NCBI GenBank assembly: GCA_963725145.1
Contig: CAVRXL010000008.1
Location: 1-64,000, forward strand
From: DATAEE01 sp963725145
Lineage (GTDB): Bacteria > Acidobacteriota > Vicinamibacteria > Vicinamibacterales > 2-12-FULL-66-21
Length of the DNA stretch: 64,000 nt
Direction: 5' to 3'
This document shows positions 28,887-37,722 of this stretch, one piece after another (positions within the stretch are counted from its first letter, which is position 1; each line of letters opens with the position of its first letter). The notes below the pieces were generated by a model. It made no database searches, had not been told where the DNA came from, and was given only the letters and a program-made list of their open reading frames with translations. The position numbers and the translations under genes were made by a program.

Positions 28887-30926
28887 CTACTTCCGTTCCG
28901 CCGTCGTCGTCTCCCCCCGCCCGAGGATCCAGCGATCGAACCATTCGAGGTTGCGATCCATCGTGTCCTTGATCAGCTTCGGCTCCTGGATCCCGTGCGG
29001 CTGGCGGGGATAGACGATCATCTTGACCGGCACGCGCTGACGCAGCAGGGCGTTGTAGAGCTCGTAGCCCTGTGAGACCGGCACCCGCCGGTCCTCTTCG
29101 CCGTGCTGGATGAGCGTCGGGGTGCTCACGCCCTTGACGTTGAACATCGCCGATCGCGCGCGCCACTTGTCGAGCACATCCCAGTACTCGCCGCCGAAGT
29201 AGTCCGGAATGAATCCGGGGATATCGGCTGTCCCGGTGAAGCTCATGAGGTTCGTGACGCCCGCCCCGACCGACGCGGCCTTGAAGCGCTTGGTCTGCGT
29301 GATCACCCACGAGGTCATGTAACCGCCGTAGCTCCAGCCCATGATGCCGAGCCGATCCGCATCGGCGACGCCCATGCCTATCACGTGATCGACGCCGGAC
29401 ATGATGTCGCGGTAGTCGCCGCCGCCCCAGTCCTGGTAATTCGCGTAGCGGAACTTGCGGCCGTAGCCGCTGCTCCCGCGGACGTTGCATCGCAGAACCG
29501 CGTAGCCGCGCGAGGCGAAGATGGCGATCGGATACGGACCTGGCGTGCCGATGAACGACTGCGTGAACACGCCCGTCGGCCCGCCGTGGACGATGACGAG
29601 GAGCGGGACGCGTTTTCCCTGCGTGTAGCCGGCGGGATAGGTGAGAAGGCCCTCGATGGCGAGGCCGTCCGGAGCTTTCCAGCGGATGACGTCGGTGCGG
29701 CCGAGCGGTGCCTGGACGGCCTGCGCGACGGTCTGCACGCGGCTCACCTGCGTGGCTGCGAAAGGCTGGACGCGTGCGACGTACGCCTCTGGCGCTTTGT
29801 CGGACGCGGCAATCGCGAACCCGAACGCCGTCGCGCCGCGGTTGAGCGTCGCGGTGCCCGGATTGAGGTCGGGCGGGGTGACGAAGGTCGGCGGCCCGCC
29901 GTCCACGGGCAGCGTCGAGATGCGCGCCATCGTCCCGTGAACCTCCTGAACGTACAGCGCGCGGCCGTCCGCTGCCCAACCGAGAATCGCTGGCTGCTCA
30001 TCGAACGTCTTGGCCAGCGTCTTGGACGCCCCCCCTTCCTTCGGGATGACTCGCGCCCAGGCGGTAAAGGCCCACGTCGGCGGATCGTCGCTGGTCGTAT
30101 ACGCGATCGATCGGCCGTCGGGCGAAAAGACCGGGTCTTCCTCGTTCGCGGCGGTCGTCACGAGCGGCTTCGGATCCCCACCCGATGCCGCCACGGTCGA
30201 GATGTCGTTCTGTGCGAATACCTTCGTCGTCTGCTGGTGCGAAAAGACGATGGTCGCGCTGTCGGGCGACCAGTCGAGACCGGTCACGTGCATCGGTCCA
30301 TTCGTCAGCCGCTTCGGCGGGCGCTTGCCGTCGGCGTTCTTCTCGACGGGAACGACGTAGAGCCGCGCGAGCTTCTCATCGGCATCGACGACCCGCGCGT
30401 CGCGCTTCTCCTTTGCGGCTTTCTCTTCGTCCTCGCTCTTTGGATCCGCCATGACGAACGCGATCGACTTGCCGTCCGGCGCCCATTCGAACGCGCTGAT
30501 GCTGGACTTCTCGCTGGTCAGCGCTTCGGCCTCGCCGCCGCCGAGTCGAATCCGGAAAAGGTTGACCTTCTCCTTTTCCTTCTCGCTGCCTCGCGGCGAG
30601 AGAAACGCGACCCACTGGCCGTCGGGAGACCACCGCGGCTGCGTGGCGGACTTGTCGCCCTGCGTCAGCTGGAATGTCTCCTTCCCATCAGCACTGGCGA
30701 CGTGGATATGGGAGAGCCACTCGCTCTTCTCTCCCTCCATTACCGTCTGCGACACGACGAATGCGGCGCGCGATCCGTCAGGGGACGGGACGACCGGGCC
30801 GACGCGCTTTACCGTGAGCAGGAGGTCCGGCGTCCAGCCCTGCTCGGCGTTCCGGACGCCGCTCCCGAATACAGCGACGATGAAGAAGACGACGATCGGA
30901 GCGATGCGGGAGGAATGGCGGGACAT
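28887..30926 (-). CDS. S9 family dipeptidyl/prolyl peptidase
   Basis: This 679-residue exported serine peptidase has an N-terminal hydrophobic segment (IAPIVVFFIVAVFGSG) as signal. An eight-bladed-type propeller spans about 30-400 with WSPDGQWVAFLS, WAPDGKSIAFVM and FSPDGRSIAYTT blades. It is followed by the catalytic alpha/beta hydrolase: IVHGGP, GWSYGGYMTSW with the nucleophile Ser, QHGEEDRRVP with the Asp and RQPHGIQEP with the His. A charged insert rich in Glu/Lys near 170-185 is seen. AGGAGG 5 nt before the ATG fixes the start. It is convergent with the coupled S9 and amidohydrolase pair. It probably removes dipeptides or acylated residues from peptides outside the cell. Confidence 0.92.
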   Translation of the reverse strand: MSRHSSRIAPIVVFFIVAVFGSGVRNAEQGWTPDLLLTVKRVGPVVPSPDGSRAAFVVSQTVMEGEKSEWLSHIHVASADGKETFQLTQGDKSATQPRWSPDGQWVAFLSPRGSEKEKEKVNLFRIRLGGGEAEALTSEKSSISAFEWAPDGKSIAFVMADPKSEDEEKAAKEKRDARVVDADEKLARLYVVPVEKNADGKRPPKRLTNGPMHVTGLDWSPDSATIVFSHQQTTKVFAQNDISTVAASGGDPKPLVTTAANEEDPVFSPDGRSIAYTTSDDPPTWAFTAWARVIPKEGGASKTLAKTFDEQPAILGWAADGRALYVQEVHGTMARISTLPVDGGPPTFVTPPDLNPGTATLNRGATAFGFAIAASDKAPEAYVARVQPFAATQVSRVQTVAQAVQAPLGRTDVIRWKAPDGLAIEGLLTYPAGYTQGKRVPLLVIVHGGPTGVFTQSFIGTPGPYPIAIFASRGYAVLRCNVRGSSGYGRKFRYANYQDWGGGDYRDIMSGVDHVIGMGVADADRLGIMGWSYGGYMTSWVITQTKRFKAASVGAGVTNLMSFTGTADIPGFIPDYFGGEYWDVLDKWRARSAMFNVKGVSTPTLIQHGEEDRRVPVSQGYELYNALLRQRVPVKMIVYPRQPHGIQEPKLIKDTMDRNLEWFDRWILGRGETTTAERK

Positions 30927-31050
30927 CTGGACCTCCTGGACGGTTTCAACCGGGAAGTCTACACCCGGGCGCCACTTTCCGCCGCGATCGTGGCAACGGC
31001 GGTGCCCCGGTTCATAGCCGTGACTCCTTGCCGCGGTCGGTCCAGGCGGC

Positions 31051-31056
31051 TAGCAT
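31051..31056 (+). promoter_or_regulatory. -10-like box 6 nt before the TIGR02147-like gene
   Basis: TAGCAT is followed by CGCGGC and the GTG at 31063. No Shine-Dalgarno precedes the GTG, consistent with a leaderless transcript. Confidence 0.4.
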
Positions 31057-31062
31057 CGCGGC

Positions 31063-31854
31063 GTGAAGTCGACGCTCACCTCCGCCTCTCCAACTCCCGA
31101 GACGAGCTTCCGTCTCTGTCTCCAGTCCGAGCTGGCGCGGCGCTGCGCGCGGAACGTGCAGTACTCCCTCCGCGCGTTTGCGTTGCATCTCGGCGTGGAT
31201 CACTCGACGCTGTCGCAGTGGCTCCGTGGCCGCCGCCCGATCACCGCGCGCAGCATCGAGACGATCGGCGCGAAGCTCGGTCTGTCGGTAGACGCCATCC
31301 AGCGCTACCTCGAGCACGCCGGGCGTGACGACGGCGCGAGCACACCCGCCGACGTCCTGACCGGTGAGACGGTCTCCGTCATCGCCGACTGGTATCACTT
31401 CGCGATCCTCGAGCTGACGCGGCTCGAGGAGTTCCGGTGCGACAGCCGCTGGATCGCGCGCGTCCTCGACATCAGCGTGGACGAGGTCAACCTCGCGATG
31501 CAGCGGATGATTCGGCTCGACCTGCTCGACATGGAGTCCGCCGATCGGTGGGTCGATCGATCGGGCGACGCGCGCGTGAGCTTGGAATCGCTGCCGCCGG
31601 ACACACTCGAGCGCCAGCAGGACCAGTCGAGGCGGCTGTCGATCGCCGCGGTTCGGACGACGCCGGTCACTGTGCGCGACCACAGCTCGATCACGCTCGC
31701 GATCAACAGCGCCAGGCTCCCGCGCGCCGTCGAGCTGATCGCGCGCTTTCGTCAGCAGCTGATTGACCTGCTCCAGGACGGCGCAGCCGACGACGTCTAT
31801 CAGATCGAGGTTGCCCTTTTTCCGATAACGAGGATCTGGACGGGCCGGTCTTAA
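31063..31854 (+). CDS. TIGR02147/DUF4423-like putative transcriptional regulator
   Basis: This 263-residue cytoplasmic protein starts at a GTG. Residues 25-85 form a helix-turn-helix resembling an XRE fold (RAFALHLGVDHSTLSQWLRG). The middle has SVIADWYHFAILELTRLEEF, a hallmark of TIGR02147 proteins, followed by a winged-helix-like segment (WIARVLDISVDEVNLAMQRM). The C-terminal DUF4423-like part contains DHSSITLAINSARLPRAVEL. The family is a presumed DNA-binding regulator found in Fibrobacter, Bdellovibrio and acidobacteria. Targets are unknown. The stop codon lies inside a palindrome (31842-31863) that encodes the last residues. Confidence 0.75.
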   Translation: MKSTLTSASPTPETSFRLCLQSELARRCARNVQYSLRAFALHLGVDHSTLSQWLRGRRPITARSIETIGAKLGLSVDAIQRYLEHAGRDDGASTPADVLTGETVSVIADWYHFAILELTRLEEFRCDSRWIARVLDISVDEVNLAMQRMIRLDLLDMESADRWVDRSGDARVSLESLPPDTLERQQDQSRRLSIAAVRTTPVTVRDHSSITLAINSARLPRAVELIARFRQQLIDLLQDGAADDVYQIEVALFPITRIWTGRS

Positions 31855-31863
31855 GACCGGCCC
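31842..31863. repeat. GGGCCGGTCTTAAGACCGGCCC palindrome
   Basis: A perfect 22-bp palindrome covers the stop codon of the regulator gene and encodes its C-terminal GRS. It may act as a terminator stem or represent a repeat insertion that reshaped the gene end. Confidence 0.7.
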
Positions 31864-31883
31864 CACCAGACAAAGGAGCTCCC

Positions 31884-32246
31884 ATGTCATGTCCCGTGAT
31901 GCAGTGGCAGATTCTTGCAAAGGATCCCGAGGGAGCGTCCGCCTTCTACAGCGGCCTCTTCGGCTGGCGCGTCAACAGCGACAACCCGCTCGGCTATCGG
32001 GTCATCGATACCGGATCGGCCGACGGCATTCAGGGCGGCATCTGGCCGTCGCCCCCTGAGGGACACAACTTCGTCCAGCTCTTCATTCAAGTGGACTCGG
32101 TAGCCGACTACGTGACGAAGGCGGAACGGCTCGGCGCGCGCGCCATTATTCCTCCCCAGACGCTGCCGGAAGGCGACGTGCTCGCCGTCATGCACGATCC
32201 GCAGGGGATCCCGTTCGGTCTGCTGTCGCGGTCCAAAAGGAAATAG
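31884..32246 (+). CDS. VOC-family protein
   Basis: This 120-residue single-domain glyoxalase-fold protein of the type often paired with resistance or dioxygenase functions shows WQILAKDPEGASAFYSGLFG, NFVQLFIQVDSVADYVTKAE and MHDPQGIPFGLLSR. AAAGGAG lies 5 nt before the ATG. It resembles each half of the double VOC protein at 37723-38505. Substrate unknown. Confidence 0.85.
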   Translation: MSCPVMQWQILAKDPEGASAFYSGLFGWRVNSDNPLGYRVIDTGSADGIQGGIWPSPPEGHNFVQLFIQVDSVADYVTKAERLGARAIIPPQTLPEGDVLAVMHDPQGIPFGLLSRSKRK

Positions 32247-32292
32247 ATGCGCCTGCGACCGCCACAATCTGGCGCTGAGGAGGCTGCTTCAT

Positions 32293-32298
32293 TACAAT
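32293..32298 (+). promoter_or_regulatory. -10-like box of the PP2C gene
   Basis: TACAAT lies 16 nt before the ATG at 32315, with a GGCGGAAGG ribosome site between. This is a conventional leader, unlike the very short leaders elsewhere in the window. Confidence 0.4.
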
Positions 32299-32314
32299 CA
32301 GGGCGGAAGGTCGC

Positions 32315-33229
32315 ATGATCAAGACGTCGCCTCCATCGCCTGTGGGCGTGCCCCCGGTTGCTGTCCGGCCGTTTCAGCCCTTTTCGTCGCTGGTCCGAAT
32401 CGACGTGAGCGCCCTGTCGCATCCCGGCCACGTCCGGACCAACAACGAAGATCAGTTCTTCGTCACGAAGGCGACACGCTCGCTGGAGACGATGCTGACC
32501 AGCCTCCCTGCGGGCGACGTCCCCGAGCGTGCGGACGAGGTCAATTACCTGATGGTCGTCGCCGATGGGATGGGCGGCCACGCCAGCGGCGAGGTCGCGA
32601 GCCGGCTGGCCATCAGTGCCCTGGTCAACCTGGGTCTCGAAATCCCCGACTGGATCTTCAAGGTGGACGAGGAGCATGCTCCCGAGATCCAGCGTCGCGC
32701 CCGTCAGGTCGTGCAACAGGTCGGTTCGATGTTGATCCAACAGGGGCGTCAGGACTCCGCGTTGAGCGGCATGGGTTCGACGCTGACCGCGGCTCGAAGC
32801 TACGGCCGCGACCTGTTGATCATCCACGTCGGTGACTCGCGCGCGTACTTGCTCCGAGGTGGTCGTCTGCAGCGCCTGACCAGGGATCACACGTACGCGC
32901 AGTTCCTCGTCGACACGGGACAACTGCCGGCGAGCGACTCGAGCCTCTCGCGCCTGCGTCACATCCTCACCAACGCGCTCGGCGGGTCGGTCGAGAAGGT
33001 GCAGGTCGACGTCGACCTGTTGTGCCTCGAAGACGGCGATCGCCTGCTGCTCTGCAGCGATGGGCTCACCGATGCGGTCGACGACGGCGCGATTGCGGCA
33101 ACCCTCGCCGAGGCCGCGCCGTCGGGCGAGACCTGTCAGCGGCTCCTGCAGCTCGCGCTCGACGGTGGCGGGCGGGACAACATCACCGTCATCGTCGCGG
33201 CATTCGGATTTCCCGCGCCATCCGCTTAG
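32315..33229 (+). CDS. PP2C-family Ser/Thr protein phosphatase
   Basis: This 304-residue cytoplasmic phosphatase has a Pro-rich N-terminal 30 residues, then the PPM fold. The motifs seen are GHVRTNNEDQFF (metal Asp), MVVADGMGGHASGEVAS, GMGSTLTAA, IIHVGDSRAYLLRGG, LLLCSDGLTD and GGRDNITVIVA. All metal-binding aspartates are present. It most likely reverses phosphorylation by Hanks kinases, of which three are in this window. There is no membrane segment. A GCGGAAGG ribosome site precedes the ATG. Confidence 0.93.
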   Translation: MIKTSPPSPVGVPPVAVRPFQPFSSLVRIDVSALSHPGHVRTNNEDQFFVTKATRSLETMLTSLPAGDVPERADEVNYLMVVADGMGGHASGEVASRLAISALVNLGLEIPDWIFKVDEEHAPEIQRRARQVVQQVGSMLIQQGRQDSALSGMGSTLTAARSYGRDLLIIHVGDSRAYLLRGGRLQRLTRDHTYAQFLVDTGQLPASDSSLSRLRHILTNALGGSVEKVQVDVDLLCLEDGDRLLLCSDGLTDAVDDGAIAATLAEAAPSGETCQRLLQLALDGGGRDNITVIVAAFGFPAPSA

Positions 33230-33236
33230 GCCCGCT

Positions 33237-33294
33237 TGTGGCACGAGGCTTCAGCCTCGTCCGAGGCGAGACGACCCTAAAGGGTCGTACCACA
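33237..33294. repeat. inverted pair of REP-like palindromes
   Basis: Two hairpins face each other: ACGAGGCT-TC-AGCCTCGT (33243-33260) and ACGACCCT-AA-AGGGTCGT (33271-33288). They are flanked by TGTGGC on the left and GTACCACA on the right. Each reads outward as TGTGG(C/T)ACGA plus stem, so they are inverted copies of one family, like a BIME of REP elements. The pair lies between the PP2C gene and the efflux operon. Confidence 0.75.
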
Positions 33295-33325
33295 CCGTTA
33301 TATAGTGGTGGGGTTGCCCCACGCT

Positions 33326-34429
33326 ATGTCATGGCTCCGTCGTAGTGTCTCTGTCTTCGGCCTTATCGCAGCCGCCGGCTGCGGCGGCGGTGGGCAAGCC
33401 GCCCCTGGCGCCGGCGGTTTTCCGGCGATGGGCGTCAAAGTCGTCACGCTCGCCGAAAAACCGATCGCCCAGAGCTCCGAATACATCGCCACGCTTCGCT
33501 CGATGCGGTCGATGACGATCATGCCGCTCGCGGATGGCCTCGTCACCCGCATCTTCGTCGTCTCAGGCGCTCGCGTGAAGCCGGGGCAGCCGATTCTTCA
33601 ACTTGAAGCGGACAAGGAGCAGGCCGCGCTGCGCAGCCTCGACGCGCGCCGCGCCGCGCTCGTTGCGGAGGTGGCCTTCTCGCGACAGCAGGCCGAGCGC
33701 GCGACGGCGCTCGTCAGCCAGGGGGCGGTCAGCAAGCAGGCGGCGGAGGAGGCGCAAACTCGCCTCGAGACGGGCGAGGCGCAGATCAAGGCGCTCGACG
33801 CGCAGATTCGCGAGCAGCGCGTCCAGGTTGGATACTTCCAGGTCACGGCGCCCGTGACGGGAGTGATTGGCGACGTCGCCGTGCGCGTCGGTGAACGCGT
33901 CACGACCTCGACGGAGATCACGACGATCGATCAATCCGCGTTGGGGGGCTCGGCCGGCCGCGGTCTCGAGGCGCACATCCCGGTGCCGGCCGAGCGTGCG
34001 ACCGATCTGCGGCTCGGGCTACCGGTGCAATTTCTCGACGTGTCGGGCGCCGTCGTCGCGACCAACACGATCACTTTCGTGGCGCCGCGCGTCGACGAAC
34101 CGACGCAGACGGTGCTCGTCAAAAGCCTGTTGAAAGAAGTGCCTCCGTCGATTCGCGTCCAGCAGTACGTCCGCGTGCGCATTGTCTGGGCCAACACGCC
34201 CGGGCTGTCGGCCCCGGTAGTCGCGGTCACGCGCCTCAGCGGGCAGCATTTTGCCTTCATTGCCGAGCCGAAGGACGGCGGGTTCGTTGCCCGTCAGCGT
34301 CCCATCAAAGTTGGCGAAATCGTCGGGGATGACTACATCGTCCTCGGCGGCATCAAGCCGGGCGAACGATTGATCGTCTCCGGGATCCAGAAGCTCGGAG
34401 ACGGCGTGCCGGTCAAACCCGAAGCCTAA
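33326..34429 (+). CDS. RND efflux periplasmic adaptor (AcrA-like)
   Basis: This 367-residue membrane-fusion lipoprotein has a signal peptide ending in a lipobox, FGLIAAAGC, followed by a Gly-rich linker. The order is: barrel strand SMTIMPLADGLVTRIFV, lipoyl half, a coiled-coil hairpin of about 60 residues (LDARRAALVAEVAF to IREQRVQVGY), the second lipoyl half with APVTGVIGDVAVRVGERV, beta-barrel and membrane-proximal domain. An ATG at 33326 is chosen for the lipoprotein signal. GTG at 33305 is possible. It links the inner-membrane permease encoded 4 nt downstream to an outer-membrane channel. No TolC gene is adjacent. Confidence 0.92.
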   Translation: MSWLRRSVSVFGLIAAAGCGGGGQAAPGAGGFPAMGVKVVTLAEKPIAQSSEYIATLRSMRSMTIMPLADGLVTRIFVVSGARVKPGQPILQLEADKEQAALRSLDARRAALVAEVAFSRQQAERATALVSQGAVSKQAAEEAQTRLETGEAQIKALDAQIREQRVQVGYFQVTAPVTGVIGDVAVRVGERVTTSTEITTIDQSALGGSAGRGLEAHIPVPAERATDLRLGLPVQFLDVSGAVVATNTITFVAPRVDEPTQTVLVKSLLKEVPPSIRVQQYVRVRIVWANTPGLSAPVVAVTRLSGQHFAFIAEPKDGGFVARQRPIKVGEIVGDDYIVLGGIKPGERLIVSGIQKLGDGVPVKPEA

Positions 34430-34433
34430 GGAC

Positions 34434-36620
34434 ATGTTCGTCGACACCTTTATCCGCAGGCCGATTCTCGCGTCGGTCTGCTCGCTCGTCATCATTCTCG
34501 CCGGCGCCGTCGCGATTCCGACGATGCCGGTGGCGCAGTATCCGGCACTGGCGCCACCGTCCGTCAGCGTCACCGCCATCTACACGGGCGCGAACGCGCA
34601 GGCCGTCGAGACCGCCGTCACGACGCCGCTCGAGCAGGCCATCAACGGCGTCGAGGGCATGCTCTACATGACGTCGTCGAGCACGAACAGCGGCGTCAGC
34701 ACGATCAACGTCACGTTCGACGTCACGCGCGACACCGACATCGCGGCCGTCGACGTGCAGAACCGCGTCAATCGCGCGCTCGGCCGGTTGCCGCTCGAGG
34801 TGCGAACCACGGGGATCACCGTTCAGAAGGCTGTGACGGATTTCGTCCTGGGCGCGGGTGTCTTTTCCCGGACCGGCCAGTACGATTCGCTGTTCCTGAG
34901 CAACTACATCGACGTCTACATGAAAGATGAGCTCAAGCGCGTGCCCGGGGTCGGCGATGTGATCATCTTCGGCGAGCGCAAGTACTCCATGCGGCTGTGG
35001 CTGGATCCCGGCCGACTCGCGGCTCGCCGGATTACGGCTGGGGACGTCGTCAACGCGCTGCGAGAGCAGAACGTGCAGGTCGCGGCCGGCAGCATCGGCG
35101 AAGCACCGGCGCGCGAGAACCAGACCTATCAAATCAGCGTTCGCGCGGCCGGCCGGCTCCAGGAAGCGCGGGACTTCGAGAACATCGTCGTCAAAGCCGG
35201 CGAAGACGGCTCGCTCGTCAGGCTCAAGGATGTTGCGCGGACGGAGCTCGGCGCCGAGGCGTACACTACGCAGCTTCGCTTTCAGGGAATCGACGCCGTC
35301 GGCCTGGCGGTCATTCAGCTCCCGACGGCGAACGCACTCGATGTCGAGGCGGCGGTCGTCGCCGAGCTCGAGCGCCTGGCCGAGCGTTTCCCGCCCGGGA
35401 TGGAGTATCGAGTTGCGTTCAACACGACGACGGTCGTCCGGGAATCGATCCGTGAAGTGCTGAAGACCCTCGTCGAAGCGATCATCCTCGTCGTGCTCGT
35501 GATGTTCGTCTTCTTGCAGAGCTGGCGCAGCACACTCATCCCGACGATTACCATCCCGGTTTCACTCGTCGGCGCGTTCGCGTTCATCAAGCTGACGGGC
35601 TTTTCGATCAACACGTTGACGCTCTTCGGCATCATCCTCGCGACAGGCATCGTCGTGGACGACGCGATCGTCGTCATCGAGAACATCGAGCGGCACATCC
35701 AGGAGTACGGGAAGACGGCGGCGCAGGCTGCGTCCGACGCGATGGGCGAGGTGTTCGGCGCGGTCATCGCGACCGCGCTCGTGCTGATTGCGGTCTTCGT
35801 GCCGGTTTCGTTCTTCCCCGGAACGACCGGGCGGCTCTACGCGCAGTTCTCGCTGACGATTGCGTTCTCCGTGGCGCTTTCAGCGTTCAACGCGCTGACG
35901 CTGACACCTGCGTTGTCGGCCCTGCTCCTAAAGGGCGGGGCAGCTCACGGCAAGGGCGCGTTCTTCCGCCGGGTCGAGGCCTTGATTGCCGCCGGCACGC
36001 GCGGGTATGTCGCGACCGTCGGCCGGCTGATGCGGGTCCGCTGGGCCGTCGTCGGCTCGTTTGTCGCTGTGCTCGCGTTGACCGGGTGGGTCTACGTGAA
36101 GGTCCCGCGAGCGTTTGTCCCCGAGCAGGATCTCGGCTACATCATGACACTCGTGCAGGCGCCCTCCGGCGCGTCGCTCGACTACACGTCGGGCATCGCA
36201 CGACAGGTGGAAGCGATTCTCATCAAGACGCCCGAAGTCCAGGGTGTCTTCGCGATCATGGGCTTCAGCTTCTCGGGCGCGGCGCCCAACCAGGGGATGA
36301 TCTTTTCGGCGCTCAAGCCATTCGACGAGCGAAAGGGTGATGAGCACTCGGCGCAGGCCATCGTCACCCGGCTGCGCGGTCCGCTCTTCGGCATTCCCGG
36401 GGCCATCGTCCTGCCGCTGGCGCCGCCGCCGATCCGGGGACTCGGGCAGTTCGGCGGGTTCCAGTTCGAGCTGCTCGATCAGAGCGGTGGCCCGATCGAG
36501 GACATGGCTGCCGCCGCCCGCGCGGTGATCGGCGCGGGAAACCAGACACCGACGCTCCGCGGCCTGTTCAGTACGCTTCACGGCCAGCGACCCGCTGCTG
36601 CAGGTCGATCTCGATCGTGA
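34434..36620 (+). CDS. RND efflux permease (AcrB-like), N-terminal fragment of a frameshifted gene
   Basis: This frame encodes 728 residues, of which about 715 match an AcrB/MexB-type HAE1 pump: MFVDTFIRRPILASVCSLVI first helix, APPSVSVTAIYTGANAQ, LFGIILATGIVVDDAIVVIEN with the proton-relay Asp pair, and FFPGTTGRLYAQFSLTIA. An extra base near 36573-36576 then shifts the frame, giving a nonsense tail ending at 36620. Restoring one base yields a full pump of about 1037 residues through 37548, the usual length. No slippery sequence is present, so this is a mutation or an assembly indel. It partners with the adaptor 4 nt upstream. Confidence 0.88.
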   Translation: MFVDTFIRRPILASVCSLVIILAGAVAIPTMPVAQYPALAPPSVSVTAIYTGANAQAVETAVTTPLEQAINGVEGMLYMTSSSTNSGVSTINVTFDVTRDTDIAAVDVQNRVNRALGRLPLEVRTTGITVQKAVTDFVLGAGVFSRTGQYDSLFLSNYIDVYMKDELKRVPGVGDVIIFGERKYSMRLWLDPGRLAARRITAGDVVNALREQNVQVAAGSIGEAPARENQTYQISVRAAGRLQEARDFENIVVKAGEDGSLVRLKDVARTELGAEAYTTQLRFQGIDAVGLAVIQLPTANALDVEAAVVAELERLAERFPPGMEYRVAFNTTTVVRESIREVLKTLVEAIILVVLVMFVFLQSWRSTLIPTITIPVSLVGAFAFIKLTGFSINTLTLFGIILATGIVVDDAIVVIENIERHIQEYGKTAAQAASDAMGEVFGAVIATALVLIAVFVPVSFFPGTTGRLYAQFSLTIAFSVALSAFNALTLTPALSALLLKGGAAHGKGAFFRRVEALIAAGTRGYVATVGRLMRVRWAVVGSFVAVLALTGWVYVKVPRAFVPEQDLGYIMTLVQAPSGASLDYTSGIARQVEAILIKTPEVQGVFAIMGFSFSGAAPNQGMIFSALKPFDERKGDEHSAQAIVTRLRGPLFGIPGAIVLPLAPPPIRGLGQFGGFQFELLDQSGGPIEDMAAAARAVIGAGNQTPTLRGLFSTLHGQRPAAAGRSRS

Positions 36621-36639
36621 AAAGGCGCGCAGCCTGCGC

Positions 36640-37548
36640 GTGCCGTTGTCCGAGGTCACTGGTGCGCTGCAGGTATTCCTCGGGTCGCAGTACGTCAACG
36701 ACTTCGATCTGAACAACCGGGCGTACCGCGTCTACGTTCAGGCCGATCGGCAATTTCGATCCGATCCGGCAGTGCTCGGCGAGTACTATGTCCGGACCGA
36801 GGATGGCCGGATGCTGCCGCTCCAGAACGTCGTCCGCGTCAGCGAGACGACAGGGCCGCAGGTCATTAATCACTTCAATCTGTTCCGGTCGGCGTCGATC
36901 TCTGGTTCGGCGGCGCCAGGTGTGAGCTCGGGGCAGGCGCTGCTGGAAATGGAGCGGCTGGCTGGGACGACGTTGCCGCAGGGGATGGGCTTCGCCTGGT
37001 CGGGACTTTCCGCGGAAGAAATCAAGGCGGGACGTCAGGCGCTGTTGATCTTCGCGCTTGCAATGCTGCTTGTGTATCTGACGCTCGCGGCGCAGTACGA
37101 GAGCCTTGTCCTGCCTTTCATCATTCTGCTCGGCGTGCCGCTCGCGGTCCTGGGGGCGCTCAGCGCGCAGTGGATGCGCGGGTTGGCCAATGACGTCTTT
37201 TGCCAGGTCGGGCTGGTCATGCTCGTCGGCCTGGCCGCGAAGAACTCGATCCTGATCGTGGAGTTCGCCGAGCAGCTCCGCGGGCGCGGCATGTCGATCG
37301 TCGAGGCGGCGATCGAAGCGGCGCGGATCCGGTTGCGGCCGATCCTGATGACGTCGCTGGCGTTCATCCTCGGCGTGCTGCCGCTCGTGTTTGCGACGGG
37401 CGCCGGCAGCGAAGCGCGGCACTCGGTCGGGACCGCGGTGGCGGGTGGGATGTTCTTTGCCACCTTCCTCAACATCCTTCTCATCCCAGTGCTGTACGTC
37501 GTGGTGCAGACGCTGCGGGGCGGGCACAGGCAGGCGACAGCGGGATAG
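36640..37548 (+). CDS. RND efflux permease (AcrB-like), C-terminal fragment
   Basis: This frame is the continuation of the pump after the single-base shift. Homology already resumes at 36577 (FTASDPLLQVDLDREKA), before the first usable GTG at 36640. It contains SQYVNDFDLNNRAYRVYVQA of the docking domain and the last membrane helices, with VGLVMLVGLAAKNSILIVEF and RLRPILMTSLAFILGVLPLV. Alone it would not be a working pump. Confidence 0.85.
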   Translation: MPLSEVTGALQVFLGSQYVNDFDLNNRAYRVYVQADRQFRSDPAVLGEYYVRTEDGRMLPLQNVVRVSETTGPQVINHFNLFRSASISGSAAPGVSSGQALLEMERLAGTTLPQGMGFAWSGLSAEEIKAGRQALLIFALAMLLVYLTLAAQYESLVLPFIILLGVPLAVLGALSAQWMRGLANDVFCQVGLVMLVGLAAKNSILIVEFAEQLRGRGMSIVEAAIEAARIRLRPILMTSLAFILGVLPLVFATGAGSEARHSVGTAVAGGMFFATFLNILLIPVLYVVVQTLRGGHRQATAG

Positions 37549-37566
37549 GGCCGCCCGAAACGGCCC
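37548..37566. terminator. hairpin after the efflux operon
   Basis: GGGCCG-CCCGAAA-CGGCCC begins at the last base of the permease stop. The T-tract is poor (AGTCTTGATT), so termination is uncertain. Confidence 0.4.
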
Positions 37567-37722
37567 AGTCTTGATTCGTCACACCATTGGTCCCAAACGT
37601 CACGCGGCGGTGAACCCGTTGCTCGGCCGGCGTGCGGCTGTGGCAGACTAGCGGGTCGCTGCCACCCGATCTCCTTACAGCTGGTCAGCGCAAGGCAGCA
37701 TTACCGCACATCGGAGGTTTCT

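Noticed and set aside
29103..31328. Plus-strand 741-codon frame opposite the S9 peptidase
   Set aside because: It is an Arg-rich antisense shadow typical of high-GC coding DNA. The minus-strand frame has clear S9 motifs and a ribosome site.
36560..36600. Programmed ribosomal frameshift in the RND permease
   Set aside because: No slippery heptamer or downstream structure is seen and RND pumps are not known to use recoding. An indel is simpler.
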